A stretch of 64,000 bases of DNA from Nostoc sp. KVJ3 (GCF_026127265.1 NZ_WWFG01000001.1:372001-436000), one strand, 5' to 3'; counted from the stretch's first letter, positions 9,441-18,787 are shown. The notes: generated by a model from the sequence alone, not told the origin. Translations and numbers: made by a program.

Positions 9441-9594
9441 AGTTGATTCAATGCAAAACAGGAAGTAGGGAATTGAGCATGGGGCACTGGGAAAGAGGAG
9501 GCAGGAGGCAGAAGTTCTTTAATTTTGAATTCTGTCTGGGACACGCTGCGCGAACGTAGAGAGCGTCATTTTGAATTGATTTCTCCCTCATCTT

Positions 9595-9620
9595 CCCCAT
9601 TCCCCATTCCCCATTCCCCA
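9595..9620. repeat. STRR array (CCCCATT heptamer) ahead of the exosortase gene
   Basis: Three tandem CCCCATT units and a partial one lie 40 bp before the exosortase start. An open frame from 9525 runs through them in frame with the gene, but the peptide it encodes (SSSPFPIPHSPP) is repeat-derived and not expected to be part of the protein. Confidence 0.85.
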
Positions 9621-9656
9621 CCTGAAATACTGAAAGTTTTTGAATTACTGAAAATC

Positions 9657-10550
9657 ATGGCACTCCAGCAACAGGTAAAAAAAAGAAATGTCTCAGACTT
9701 ATTAAATCTAGCCATTGTAGGCGTTTTGCTGCTGCTTTATGCGCCTATATTGCTACACTGGTTGGATGGTTGGCTGAACAAAAATATCAGTACAGAACAC
9801 GAATATTTCAGTCACGGGATTATTGGTTTGCCATTTGCGGCGTATCTAGCCTGGATGAACCGGAAAAAGTGGAAACGCTTACCAGATACCATCCATCCTT
9901 TGAGCGCTGTTTTCTTGTTATTTGGGGCAGTGTTTTATCTGAGTGGGGTTACAGAGTGGGTTAACCTTTCCTTGCCCGTTATTTTGGCAGGATTATGCTT
10001 ATGGTTTAAAGGAATAGCAGGTTTGCGATCGCAAAGATTTCCCCTACTACTAGTATTTTTGGCAACTCCAACGGCAGCACCCTATCTCATTGCTCCCTAT
10101 ACCTTGCCTCTCCAAAGCTTCATCGCTGGCACAGCAGGCTTCATACTCAATCAATTTGGTATGGACGTAACCGTAAATGAGATAAATCTCTACGTGGGAG
10201 GACGGATTGTGGAAGTTGCTCCTTATTGTGCAGGGCTAAAAATGTTGTTTACTACTCTCTACGTAGGCTTGATGCTACTTTATTGGACGGAGGCTTTGTC
10301 TTCACGCCGCACAACTATATCGTTTTTATCTCTTGGTGTGATAATTAGTATTAGTGCCAATATCATTCGGAATACTTTACTGACCTTCTTTCACGGCACA
10401 GGTCAAGAAGCAGCTTTTAAATGGCTACATGAGGGTTGGGGTGGTGATGTATACTCTGCTTGTATGCTGGTGTCATTAGTACCTTTACTGAATTGGCTTA
10501 ATAGCTATTTTTCAGCATCTCTAAAAACTCAACAAGAAGGAGAAAGTTAG
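9657..10550 (+). CDS. Exosortase, cyanoexosortase B type
   Basis: This 297-residue multi-spanning cysteine transpeptidase cleaves PEP-CTERM sorting tails. The exosortase triad is visible: Cys191 in VAPYCAGLKML, Arg238 in ANIIRNTLL and His258 in WLHEGWGGDVYSAC. The ATG at 9657 (MALQQQVKKR) was chosen because the frame upstream runs through an STRR array. The next gene is the usual small partner of cyanobacterial exosortase B. A candidate substrate with a PEP-CTERM tail is encoded at 30331 in the same window, inside the hupL element. Confidence 0.88.
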   Translation: MALQQQVKKRNVSDLLNLAIVGVLLLLYAPILLHWLDGWLNKNISTEHEYFSHGIIGLPFAAYLAWMNRKKWKRLPDTIHPLSAVFLLFGAVFYLSGVTEWVNLSLPVILAGLCLWFKGIAGLRSQRFPLLLVFLATPTAAPYLIAPYTLPLQSFIAGTAGFILNQFGMDVTVNEINLYVGGRIVEVAPYCAGLKMLFTTLYVGLMLLYWTEALSSRRTTISFLSLGVIISISANIIRNTLLTFFHGTGQEAAFKWLHEGWGGDVYSACMLVSLVPLLNWLNSYFSASLKTQQEGES

Positions 10551-10557
10551 AAGTATT

Positions 10558-10584
10558 GGGCATTGGGCATTGGGCATTGGGGAA
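10558..10584. repeat. STRR array (GGGCATT heptamer)
   Basis: Three tandem GGGCATT heptamers lie just after the exosortase stop codon. The remaining spacer to 10720 is C/T-rich, without a clear feature. Confidence 0.85.
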
Positions 10585-10720
10585 GAAACTTGTTAGATAA
10601 TTCCCCCTTGTCTCTCTTATCCTCCTTATCCCCGTACTTCTCCTCTACTCATAAATATTACTGAACTCATGGTGTGATTTTATGAAGTAAAATTTTGCCT
10701 AAGTATCAAAATTTTTACTG

Positions 10721-11443
10721 ATGATTTCCTTCTCTAAGTTTTTCAAAGAAAACCAATTGAGTCAGATAGCAGCACTTTTGTTATTGCTACTGCTACTTGC
10801 AATGGGAGCGGTTCCCGGATACCTAACAGGACACTGGCAATGGAAACAGCGGCCACCTGTTACTACCCTCAACGAATTAAAACATATCCGCAATACTGGA
10901 TTATCCCTTCCTGGTTGGCAAACTATTGAACAAACAGAACAGGAAATTGGCGAACATAAATGGTCTTTGCAAGTACTTAAAAAAGAAGGTTCCCAATCTC
11001 AGGCAATTCTGCTTTTGTTACCACAAAATGGGCCTATGGATCAACCAGAGGTAGAGTGGACAGACGTTAACGGCTGGGGAAGATCACGCTGGGGAAAGTG
11101 GGATATAGCTCAATCTCGTTCTGGTGAATTTAATGTGAAACCAACTGCAAAATTGGCTTCTAACGTCGAAACTAAAGTAGAAGCTAGGTTCTTTCGCGCC
11201 TCTACACCACAGCAGACCTTCGCTGTTTTGCAATGGTACGCTATGCCAGACGGCGGAAATTCATCACCTTTACACTGGTTCTTGGCAGATCAATTGGCTC
11301 AGTGGCACAAGCAACGCATTCCTTGGGTGGGCGTGAGCATTCTGATTCCAATGGAACCTTTAGGGCAAGTAGAAACATCTTGGTCTTTAGCACAGTCTAT
11401 TGGGGAAACAGTGCAAGCTGAATTGATGGCAGGCCCTTTATAG
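10721..11443 (+). CDS. Cyanoexosortase B system-associated protein
   Basis: This 240-residue protein has one N-terminal transmembrane anchor (LSQIAALLLLLLLLAMGAVPGYL, about residues 13-35) and a soluble extracytoplasmic part with many Trp residues (SLPGWQTIEQ, WTDVNGWGRSRWGKWDIAQ). Its position directly after an exosortase, its size and layout match the EpsI-like/DUF3485-type partner proteins of such systems; function is unproven, perhaps assisting the exosortase or exopolysaccharide assembly. The start ATG is the first in frame. Confidence 0.75.
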   Translation: MISFSKFFKENQLSQIAALLLLLLLLAMGAVPGYLTGHWQWKQRPPVTTLNELKHIRNTGLSLPGWQTIEQTEQEIGEHKWSLQVLKKEGSQSQAILLLLPQNGPMDQPEVEWTDVNGWGRSRWGKWDIAQSRSGEFNVKPTAKLASNVETKVEARFFRASTPQQTFAVLQWYAMPDGGNSSPLHWFLADQLAQWHKQRIPWVGVSILIPMEPLGQVETSWSLAQSIGETVQAELMAGPL

Positions 11444-11675
11444 GGTTTGTTACAAATACCTTGATGCAGAGATTCATCACAAGTATCTCTGACAATTATA
11501 TTCAGGCTGAAACTTAACTAAAAGATATTAGTAAAATGAAGTTAGAAATTAAGTTATAGCAAAATTCTTCTCTGTTTCTTAGTAAATACTTGCAGAGAAC
11601 AGAGACATTGAGGACATTTATAGAGTAAAATAACGACTCGGCGCGACTAATTCCTATATCAATTTTTTTGCACCG

Positions 11676-13034
11676 ATGTTCATAGATCCCAGTTCTTATA
11701 TGCGTGCATTCAGCGCCCTGTGTTTTGTCAGTCTTCAAGTAGGAGTTTTCTTAATAACACCTATCCAACTTGTTGTTGCCCAACCTTTTCCACCTCAAGG
11801 CAAATCACCCATACAACCCCCCCCGCCTGTGCCAGGTACTGAGGTTGTACCTCTAGGTGTAAATAACGAAATTTCGCCCCAACTCAGCCACTACCTATTG
11901 GGCCCAGGAGATACAATTGGCGTTGTGCTTCAGCGTCCTCCTGGCCCATACCGTTTAGGAATAGGAGATGGAATTAGCGTTTCGGTTCAGCGCTTTCCAG
12001 ATTTGAGCTTTCAAGCTTTAATCAACCCAGAAGGTAATATTGTGGTGCCGCTACTGGGAAAAGTTTCCTTACAAGGTTTGACTTTGGAAGAAGCCCAAGA
12101 AAAAATTCGCTTGGGTTTAAATCGTTATGTGGTTGATCCAATAATAGTTTTAGCCTTAGCAACACAGCGTCAAGATTTAAGTTTTCAAGCTGTAATTAGT
12201 CTAGAAGGCAACATTATAGTGCCACAAGTGGGAACAGTTTCTTTGCAAGGTTTGACTTTGGAAGAAGCTCAAGAAAAAATTCGCTTGGGTTTAAGTCGTA
12301 TTTTACCAGATCCAATTGTAGTAGTGTCCTTGGCAGGAACGCGACCAGTTCAAGTGACTGTTAGCGGGGAAATATTTCGACCAGGAATTTATCCGATTAA
12401 TTCAACAACACCCCGCGTTGCTGATGCCTTGCAAGTATCTGGTGGTTCAACATTGAATGCAGACCTGCGGCAAATCCAAATACGCCGCAAGTTAATTGAT
12501 GGTTCTGTGATTTCACAAACTATTGACTTATATGCAGCACTGCAAAATGGCGGTTCAATCCCTAATTTCCGCTTACAAGACGGAGATGCAATACTCATCC
12601 CCCGTCGAGAAGTTGGTAATGATGACGGTTACGATCGCAATTTAGTAGCACGTTCATCCTTAGCAGTACCACAGATTAGAGTCCGGGTTTTAAACTACGC
12701 TGCGGGAGGTCTTTCCACTCAAGCTTTGCCTAATGGCAGTACATTTGTAGATGCTTTAGGAGGAGTTAATCTCGACGCGTCTAACCTCCGGGATATCGCT
12801 TTGGTTCGCTTTGATCCTGAACGAGGCAAGGCTGTTACCCAAAAACTTGATGCTAAAAAAGCTTTAGGCGGTGATGCATCTCAAAATGTGGCGCTTCAAG
12901 ATAATGATGTTATTGTTGTTGGTCGGAACCTCATTGGTAAAATTACTAATTTACTGACTACCATTACCCAACCTTTCTTCAATGTCCAGTCGTTTCTCCA
13001 ATTCTTTAAAAACTTCGGTGGTGGATCAAATTAG
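11676..13034 (+). CDS. Polysaccharide export protein, SLBB domain (Wza-like)
   Basis: This 452-residue secreted or outer-membrane export protein has a signal peptide around residues 9-35 (ALCFVSLQVGVFLITPIQLVVAQ). Then come a proline-rich stretch, a polysaccharide export domain (LLGPGDTIGVVLQ and RLGIGDGISVSVQRF) and SLBB beta-grasp domains (VTVSGEIFRPGIYPI and a second one near the C-terminus). The export region holds a tandem duplication of 58 codons at 12000-12173 and 12174-12347. Such proteins form the outer channel for exopolysaccharide together with a Wzc-like partner, here the next gene. Confidence 0.88.
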   Translation: MFIDPSSYMRAFSALCFVSLQVGVFLITPIQLVVAQPFPPQGKSPIQPPPPVPGTEVVPLGVNNEISPQLSHYLLGPGDTIGVVLQRPPGPYRLGIGDGISVSVQRFPDLSFQALINPEGNIVVPLLGKVSLQGLTLEEAQEKIRLGLNRYVVDPIIVLALATQRQDLSFQAVISLEGNIIVPQVGTVSLQGLTLEEAQEKIRLGLSRILPDPIVVVSLAGTRPVQVTVSGEIFRPGIYPINSTTPRVADALQVSGGSTLNADLRQIQIRRKLIDGSVISQTIDLYAALQNGGSIPNFRLQDGDAILIPRREVGNDDGYDRNLVARSSLAVPQIRVRVLNYAAGGLSTQALPNGSTFVDALGGVNLDASNLRDIALVRFDPERGKAVTQKLDAKKALGGDASQNVALQDNDVIVVGRNLIGKITNLLTTITQPFFNVQSFLQFFKNFGGGSN

Positions 13035-13207
13035 TAAATCTAAAATAAGGATACAATCTGTAAATAGTTGGGACTGGAGGAAGCCACATTTCCAACTTAT
13101 TTTTGTATTGATTAATGGAAAAATCTTAAAGATATGAACCGATATTTCCAGTAGGAAGTTGATAGCGTTTTTGTATCAAAGCCACTATCTTGAATTTGGT
13201 GCTTCCT

Positions 13208-13242
13208 AATTTTTAATTTTTAATTTTTAATTTTTAATTGGA
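13208..13242. repeat. Tandem AT-rich repeat (TTTTTAA units)
   Basis: Five TTTTTAA-like heptamers in tandem lie just upstream of the start of the next gene, between two genes of the polysaccharide locus. Confidence 0.8.
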
Positions 13243-13253
13243 GCGAAGCGACC

Positions 13254-15434
13254 ATGACCCCACCAATTGTTAAGCGCTATCTTATTGCTTTTGATAAATA
13301 TAAGTGGATTGGACTAGCTAGTTTTGCTCTAGTGGTAGCAGGGTCAACTGTGGTCGCTATGCAGCCAGAACCACCTACTAACTATATAGCATCTGCTGCA
13401 CTTACCTATAGTGGCCCTCCAGTTTCATTCTCTACAACTGGTACTGAAATCCAACAGCAAGGAAAGGAACTAAATCAAGATGTTTTATTATCAAACCAGA
13501 TAATTGCATCAGTAGCACAAAAAGTCGATGTCAAACCGGCAAAACTTGGTGCTAGTGTTGTTCTTACTGTACCTAAAAAAAACCCCAGAACTGGAGATTT
13601 GGAATCTAGTATTTTGGAATTGAAATATGTAGATACTGATGCCAAACGAGGTATACAGGTATTAGCGGAATTGATGCAAGCAATGATTAAGTTAAGCGCT
13701 GATATCAATACTGGGCGATTACAAGCAATTATTGAAAAAATTAACGATCGCTTACCACAAGCTAAACGAGAACTCCAAGTTGCTGAAAAGAAGTTGGAAC
13801 AGTACGATCGCATTGAGCGAACGGCAATATTAGCCGCCGAGAATGGCAGCTTGTTAAGCGCTATTACTGCTAGCCAAAATCTCCAACGGCAAATGCAATT
13901 AACTATTTCTGGGGTTGATGGCCAAATTAACAGCTTACGAAATAAGTTAGGCTTAACAGTCGGACAGGCTTATGTTTCTTCGGCTTTGAGTGCCGATCCG
14001 ATTATTGCTAACTTGCGGGCGCAAATTTATCAAAGTGAGTCGCAAATCGCCTTACTCAGAAAGGATTTGCGACCGGAACACCCAACGATGATTCAATTGC
14101 AGCGTCAGAAACAAGCGGCTGAAGAATTGCTGCAACAACGGGCTGCTGAGGTGTTAGGTGGTGATGGTGGGGCGGCTCCGCTTCAGGGTAGTGTTGCAGG
14201 TATTCGCACCCAAAGTAGCTTAGATCCAGCCCGTCAGCAATTGGCTAATCAAATGGTGTCTTTGCAAACCCAACAGGAGACGCTACAACAACAACTAGCT
14301 CAAGAGATCCAACAAGAAGCGCGACTACGGCAAGAGTATTCTCTAATACCCAATAAGCAATTAGAGCGATCGCGTTTAGAACAGGAAGTTGGACTCAAAA
14401 AAGCCATCTATGACAAAATGCAGGTGAAACTAACCGATGCTAAAACCGCAGAAGCAGAAACTACCAGCAGTCTCAGCATTGCCAGACGACCGGCAGCTAT
14501 TGCCGACACCAAACCCCCTAAGAGTGTACCTGTTACCCTGGCTGTGGGTGGTTTCTTAGGTGTGTTGATTGGTGGCGGGGTGATATTCTTGTTAGGCTCG
14601 CTGGAAGGAACTTTCAAAACCAGAGAGGATATTCGCGAAAGCCTCAAGCAACGGGAAGTGGCATTGTTGGCAGAATTGCCTTTAATGCCAGTTGATGATT
14701 TGGATAAAGAAGCAGTGCCGGTGGTCATTTCTGCGGATTCTCCTTATTTAGAATTTTATGAGAAGTTCCGCAGTAATTTGCGCCGGGTTGGTGGTAAAAA
14801 CTTAAAAGTGGTGTTGATTACTAGCACCAGCAGCCTAGAAGGTAAAACCGCAAGTGCTTATAACTTGGGTATAGCTTCTGCCCGTGCGGGTAAAAGAACC
14901 TTGATTATCGAAACAGATTTGCGATCGCCTTCCCGTTGCACATCTCTGAGAGTAATTCCTGACCCCGAAGCCACTATTGAACCCCTGCGTTATTACGCTA
15001 ACTTGAGTGAATGTATTCGTTTGGTTCCTGATGTGGAAAATTTATACATTCTTCCCAGTCCTGGCCCTGTGCGGCAATCTGCTGCTATTCTTGAATCCAG
15101 CGAAATGCGCCGGCTCATAGAAGATGTCCGCGAGCGCTTTGATTTAGTTATTTTAGACACTAGCCCCCTCAGTATATCAAACGATCCCCTGTTAATTCAA
15201 CCTTACAGCGATGGGATAGTACTGGTGGCACGACCACACTATACACAAGAGAATATGCTAGGTGAAGCTATCGATCAATTAGTTGAATCGGAACTGGGGT
15301 TGTTAGGAGCAATTATTAATGGCGCTGATATCATTGTTTCCCTACCACCTGAAGAAGCCGTGGTTCAATCACCAAGGTTTACATCTGAGCTAGAAGAACC
15401 AGGAGAAGTTTCAGCTAGTGCCAATAAAAACTAA
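13254..15434 (+). CDS. Wzz/CpsD-type polysaccharide co-polymerase fused to P-loop ATPase, no tyrosine tail
   Basis: This 726-residue protein has a Wzz-like N-terminus with a transmembrane helix near residues 18-36, a long periplasmic coiled coil (about 160-390), a second transmembrane helix (VTLAVGGFLGVLIGGGVIFLLGS, about 428-450) and a cytoplasmic CpsD/BY-kinase-like domain. The Walker A region reads TSTSSLEGKTASAYN, Walker A' reads LIIETDLRSPS with Glu in place of the first Asp, and Walker B is DLVILDTSPLS. The C-terminus (FTSELEEPGEVSASANKN) lacks the usual tyrosine cluster, so autophosphorylation is doubtful. It probably controls export and chain length with the SLBB protein upstream. Confidence 0.85.
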   Translation: MTPPIVKRYLIAFDKYKWIGLASFALVVAGSTVVAMQPEPPTNYIASAALTYSGPPVSFSTTGTEIQQQGKELNQDVLLSNQIIASVAQKVDVKPAKLGASVVLTVPKKNPRTGDLESSILELKYVDTDAKRGIQVLAELMQAMIKLSADINTGRLQAIIEKINDRLPQAKRELQVAEKKLEQYDRIERTAILAAENGSLLSAITASQNLQRQMQLTISGVDGQINSLRNKLGLTVGQAYVSSALSADPIIANLRAQIYQSESQIALLRKDLRPEHPTMIQLQRQKQAAEELLQQRAAEVLGGDGGAAPLQGSVAGIRTQSSLDPARQQLANQMVSLQTQQETLQQQLAQEIQQEARLRQEYSLIPNKQLERSRLEQEVGLKKAIYDKMQVKLTDAKTAEAETTSSLSIARRPAAIADTKPPKSVPVTLAVGGFLGVLIGGGVIFLLGSLEGTFKTREDIRESLKQREVALLAELPLMPVDDLDKEAVPVVISADSPYLEFYEKFRSNLRRVGGKNLKVVLITSTSSLEGKTASAYNLGIASARAGKRTLIIETDLRSPSRCTSLRVIPDPEATIEPLRYYANLSECIRLVPDVENLYILPSPGPVRQSAAILESSEMRRLIEDVRERFDLVILDTSPLSISNDPLLIQPYSDGIVLVARPHYTQENMLGEAIDQLVESELGLLGAIINGADIIVSLPPEEAVVQSPRFTSELEEPGEVSASANKN

Positions 15435-15450
15435 TAGTTTCCCACATAGT

Positions 15451-15632
15451 TAGGACTTACGCACAGGTTACAAGAAAACGAACCACAGAGACAAGGTAGC
15501 GCAGTCTTGGGGAGCTAGTGCGGTCTTGGGGTCTCCCCAAGTGGAGCATCTGGCGTGGTTTCCCCTATGAGCGACTACCGCGCAGAGAACACGGAGGAAT
15601 AAGAGTTTGAGAGTTTTTTTGCGTAAATCCTA
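15451..15632. repeat. Inverted-end repeat element (TAGGACTTACGCA ends) with nested 95-bp insert
   Basis: The ends read TAGGACTTACGCA and TGCGTAAATCCTA. Inside is a CGAACCACAGAG-type repeat that itself is split by a 95-bp palindrome-rich segment (15495-15589). The reverse complement of that segment recurs at 37962-38056 with the same length. A shorter element with the same ends is at 53230. Confidence 0.75.
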
Positions 15633-15705
15633 ATGGTGAATTGCCAAGATAGCATCTAGACTTTTGACTGCAATTTTTTCGTTATAAATTTCAGAATTTC
15701 TATAC

Positions 15706-16410
15706 TTAGTCTTGCCTAAATAATCCAAATAGGGGAGCAAGAATTACCCCAAAAACAAAACCACCAATATGCGCCCAATACGCAACTCCACCAGTTTGCA
15801 CAGTCATGTTAGCGGCTGCTTGCAGGGTAGAAAGACCGGAGATTACATTCTGCACAAAGAACAGTCCAATTATAAATAGTGCTGGAATTCTGATTGTGGT
15901 GATAAAAAAACCCAAAAATACTAAGGTCATGACTTTAGCGTGGGGAAAGCGGATAATGTATGCACCCAAAACCCCAGAAATTGCACCACTTGCCCCCAAG
16001 GAAGGAATCTCAGAATTCATGCCAATAAACCATTGGCATGAGGCAGCTAAAGCACCACATGCTAAATAAAAAATTAAATATTTGAAATGTCCTAAACGGT
16101 CTTCAATGTTGTTGCCAAAAATCCAGAGAAACAACATATTTGAGATTAAGTGCCACCAACCACCATGTAAGAATTGCGACGTAAATAACGTTATCCACTC
16201 TCCACTCAAATTGGTGGTTAACTCTTGAGGTATTACTGCATACTGATTTAAAAACTGACTCAATTGTGCATTTGATAGGCTCACCTCGTGAACAAAAACT
16301 AAAACATTCATGCCAATCAACCCGTAGGTGAAATACGGGGTGGTTCGCGTCGGATTTTCGTCGTAGAGGGGAAACACAGGTGTTTTTCCTAAATTATTTA
16401 CTAACTGCAA
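15706..16410 (-). CDS. Rhomboid family intramembrane serine protease (copy 1)
   Basis: This 234-residue protein has six to seven hydrophobic helices. The rhomboid dyad is present: Ser141 in SLGASGAISG and His214 in AYWAHIGG. LHGGWWHLISNMLFLWIFGNNIED is the conserved helix-1/2 region. Rhomboids cut transmembrane substrates within the membrane; the substrate is unknown. It lies 98 bp behind a paralogous rhomboid on the same strand, so the pair looks like a tandem duplication. Confidence 0.93.
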   Translation of the reverse strand: MQLVNNLGKTPVFPLYDENPTRTTPYFTYGLIGMNVLVFVHEVSLSNAQLSQFLNQYAVIPQELTTNLSGEWITLFTSQFLHGGWWHLISNMLFLWIFGNNIEDRLGHFKYLIFYLACGALAASCQWFIGMNSEIPSLGASGAISGVLGAYIIRFPHAKVMTLVFLGFFITTIRIPALFIIGLFFVQNVISGLSTLQAAANMTVQTGGVAYWAHIGGFVFGVILAPLFGLFRQD

Positions 16411-16508
16411 TATAGCTTGTAAGGCTAGCAGTTGCGAAATTTAGGCAATTTCACCTATTAAATAAACCAGTATAATTTAAGTTAATAACGATACCATGAA
16501 AATTATCT

Positions 16509-17222
16509 CTACCAAGATTCTTCCTGTGATTTATCGTTAAATAAACCCAATAGTGGGCCGAGAATTGCTCCAAAGATAAACCCACCTGCATGAGCCCAGT
16601 AAGCAATACCACCGCCTTCCATCCCGATATTAGTACGTGTCTCTAAACTAGCAAGTCCGTAGAAGGCTTGTTCGAGAAACCAGAATCCCAAAAAGAAATA
16701 TGCGGGGACGCGGAAAGTTGGAAAGAAAAACCCTAAAGGGACTACGCCGAGAACTTCAACGTTGGGAAAGCGAAGAATGTATGCACCGAGAATACCTGCG
16801 ATCGCACCACTCGCACCCAAAGAAGGAATGCTAGAATCTTGAGCGAAGAACCACTGTGTTAATGATGCCAAGACACCGCAAGATAAATAAAATAGCAAAT
16901 ATTTGGCATGACCTAACTTATCTTCAACGTTATTACCAAAAATCCAGAGAAATAGCATATTACCTGCTAGGTGCAAGAAACCACCATGCAAAAATTGCGA
17001 GGTAATCAAAGTTGCCCACTCTGGTACTGGTTGATGTAGAGAGATACCACCAAAGCTTAAAGTCAGTTCTCGTGGAACTACAGCCGCAAGGTGCAAAAAT
17101 CCATTTAATGCTTGTGGGGGAAGACTTGCTTCATAAAGAAAAGCGAGGACGTTGGCAGCAATCAGCCCATAAGTGACATAAGGCGTGATTTTTGTGGGAT
17201 TATTATCTCTAATGGGAACCAC
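16509..17222 (-). CDS. Rhomboid family intramembrane serine protease (copy 2)
   Basis: This 237-residue paralogue of the neighbouring gene has Ser138 in SLGASGAIAG and His201 in AYWAHAGG, again with LHGGFLHLAGNMLFLWIFGNNVEDKLGH. The N-terminus MVPIRDNNPTKITPYVTYGL is typical of this cyanobacterial subfamily. It is transcribed first of the two. Divergence between the copies is substantial in the loops, so the duplication is not recent. Confidence 0.93.
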   Translation of the reverse strand: MVPIRDNNPTKITPYVTYGLIAANVLAFLYEASLPPQALNGFLHLAAVVPRELTLSFGGISLHQPVPEWATLITSQFLHGGFLHLAGNMLFLWIFGNNVEDKLGHAKYLLFYLSCGVLASLTQWFFAQDSSIPSLGASGAIAGILGAYILRFPNVEVLGVVPLGFFFPTFRVPAYFFLGFWFLEQAFYGLASLETRTNIGMEGGGIAYWAHAGGFIFGAILGPLLGLFNDKSQEESW

Positions 17223-17338
17223 GGGCGTTTTTCCTGATTTTAAGACACAAACTCTACAATACTGAATCTTGTAAGTAGTTTCTTCTACCTCATGGATGGA
17301 TCTCAGTTTGATATTTGAGATTTATTGTAGAATAAGCT

Positions 17339-17818
17339 TCATACAATAAATTTCCAGTTAGAGAAGAAAGCAGCTTGACCGCACTGCTGATTTTGTTCGT
17401 CTAAAACGTTCCATAGGATAGTATCTTCTATATAAAAACGTTTACCAGTACTAGAAGTACGAATACCGGAATAATTCTTGATAAAGCCTTTAGTTGCTGC
17501 TTCTGATAATAGGCGATCGCGTTCTTCTTGCACAACTTCTTCAGCCGATTTCCGAGAAGGCATTCTAGTAAATTCTTCCCAAGAAAGCTGCCATAATTCC
17601 AATGCTTTGCGATTACCATAGTTGAAAATTGGATCTGACTCAGTACCGTGAGAAACTAAGGCAAAAGGTGCTTCAAATAATACCTGTGCTATTTTCTGGG
17701 GTACACCATTTACATCCAACAAAGAATTTCCCGTCCAATACTGAAAACTGTTTACTAGGCGCTGACTATGGTGAATAATAGCCTCTTCCTGCCAAGGAAA
17801 TTCGATAATGCTGGTCAT
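17339..17818 (-). CDS. MEKHLA domain protein
   Basis: This protein of about 159 residues matches the MEKHLA domain family, a PAS-like fold found in cyanobacteria and in plant HD-ZIP III factors. Diagnostic segments are HHSQRLVNSFQYWTG, FALVSHGTESDPIFNYGNRKALELW and MPSRKSAEEVVQEERDRLL. The ligand and role are unknown; a sensory function is inferred from the fold. An in-frame ATG lies eight codons upstream at 17842, but 17818 (MTSIIEFPWQEE) fits the family better. Confidence 0.85.
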   Translation of the reverse strand: MTSIIEFPWQEEAIIHHSQRLVNSFQYWTGNSLLDVNGVPQKIAQVLFEAPFALVSHGTESDPIFNYGNRKALELWQLSWEEFTRMPSRKSAEEVVQEERDRLLSEAATKGFIKNYSGIRTSSTGKRFYIEDTILWNVLDEQNQQCGQAAFFSNWKFIV

Positions 17819-17975
17819 GATAAAATGAATACATAGCATCAAAATTATGACATAAAACAGTTTTTTTCAATTTAACGCTTCAGGAAATCATAAACGCCTA
17901 ATATTTGGAAGATTGACGTACTCTCCCCAAAGCTGAAAATATGTTAGTTAATTCTCTATATAGGCTTGGCAAATC

Positions 17976-18596
17976 ATGTTTTTTTCAAATTCTCTGGAAA
18001 ATCAACTCCAGCGCTGGAACGAAACCATTCGTAATCAGCCGAAAAATCCCAATGCTTACGTTCGTCGGGGTATGGTAAATTTTCAGCTTGCCAAAATTGA
18101 TGAATCTATTCAAGATTTTGACATGGCCGAGCAACTGGATGCCAGTATCAAACCCTACCTCTGGCAACGGGGATTATCTTATTATTATGCAGAAAGATTT
18201 GCTGAAGGCGCTCAACAATTTGAAATAGATTTGACTGTGAATGCTCAAGATGTAGAAGAAACAGTATGGCGATATCTCTGCATAGCTCGTTCGTTAGGTG
18301 TTGAAGAGGCACGTAATTCTTTACTAACTGTAAAAAATGACCCTCGACGCATTATGCAGAGCGTATATGATTTTTATGCGGGAGATTGTACACCAGATGA
18401 TGTTTTAACCGTTGGTCAATTAGAAGGGATAAAGGGAAATTTTTACAGTCATCTTTACTTGGGATTATATTACGAAGTTGAGAATAATGTTGATTTGGCT
18501 CATGAATATATAGTTAAAGCTGTTGATAATTACAAAATTGATGATTATATGTGGTATCTAGGGCAGGTACATAAAACGCTGCGAGGATGGCGATAG
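17976..18596 (+). CDS. Tetratricopeptide repeat protein
   Basis: This 206-residue soluble protein has TPR-like helical pairs: PNAYVRRGMVNFQLAKIDESIQDFDMAEQLD (about residues 25-55), PYLWQRGLSYYYAERFAEGAQQFEIDL (60-88), and a last one near LYLGLYYEVENNVDLAHEYIVKAVDNY. The closing IDDYMWYLGQVHKTLRGWR is seen in a conserved cyanobacterial group. It is probably a protein-interaction scaffold; no partner is suggested by the neighbours. Confidence 0.8.
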   Translation: MFFSNSLENQLQRWNETIRNQPKNPNAYVRRGMVNFQLAKIDESIQDFDMAEQLDASIKPYLWQRGLSYYYAERFAEGAQQFEIDLTVNAQDVEETVWRYLCIARSLGVEEARNSLLTVKNDPRRIMQSVYDFYAGDCTPDDVLTVGQLEGIKGNFYSHLYLGLYYEVENNVDLAHEYIVKAVDNYKIDDYMWYLGQVHKTLRGWR

Positions 18597-18673
18597 TCTA
18601 TGTACTAATGTCCCAGCATTTTATCTCGCAGATACTTTTTGGCGATCGCCTCAGCCAGTTCAACCCTACAGCA

Positions 18674-18785
18674 CAATACGGTTCAGTTAAGCCTTTCTTT
18701 CTTCTCTCTGCGTCCTTTGCGTCCTTTGCGGTTCGTTAAAAAAATGACTTGGGTAAAAAGTTTTAGCCTTAACTGAACTGTATTG
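18674..18785. mobile_element. MITE-like element A, 112 bp, with target duplication
   Basis: The termini are near-perfect 20-bp inverted repeats (CAATACGGTTCAGTTAAG on the left, CTTAACTGAACTGTATTG on the right). The element is flanked directly by CCCTACAGCA (18664-18673) and CCCTATAGCA (18786-18795), a 9-of-10 match that looks like a target-site duplication. It carries no ORF. A second copy with the same ends is at 37879. The right flank contains the hicA stop codon. Confidence 0.8.
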
Positions 18786-18787
18786 CC

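Noticed and set aside
9525..9656. Upstream extension of the exosortase frame
   Set aside because: The extra 44 residues are encoded by an STRR array and flanking repeat; the family start fits the ATG at 9657.
15706..17222. Tandem rhomboids as a novel system
   Set aside because: Both copies are ordinary rhomboids with intact dyads; the tandem pair is best explained by old duplication.
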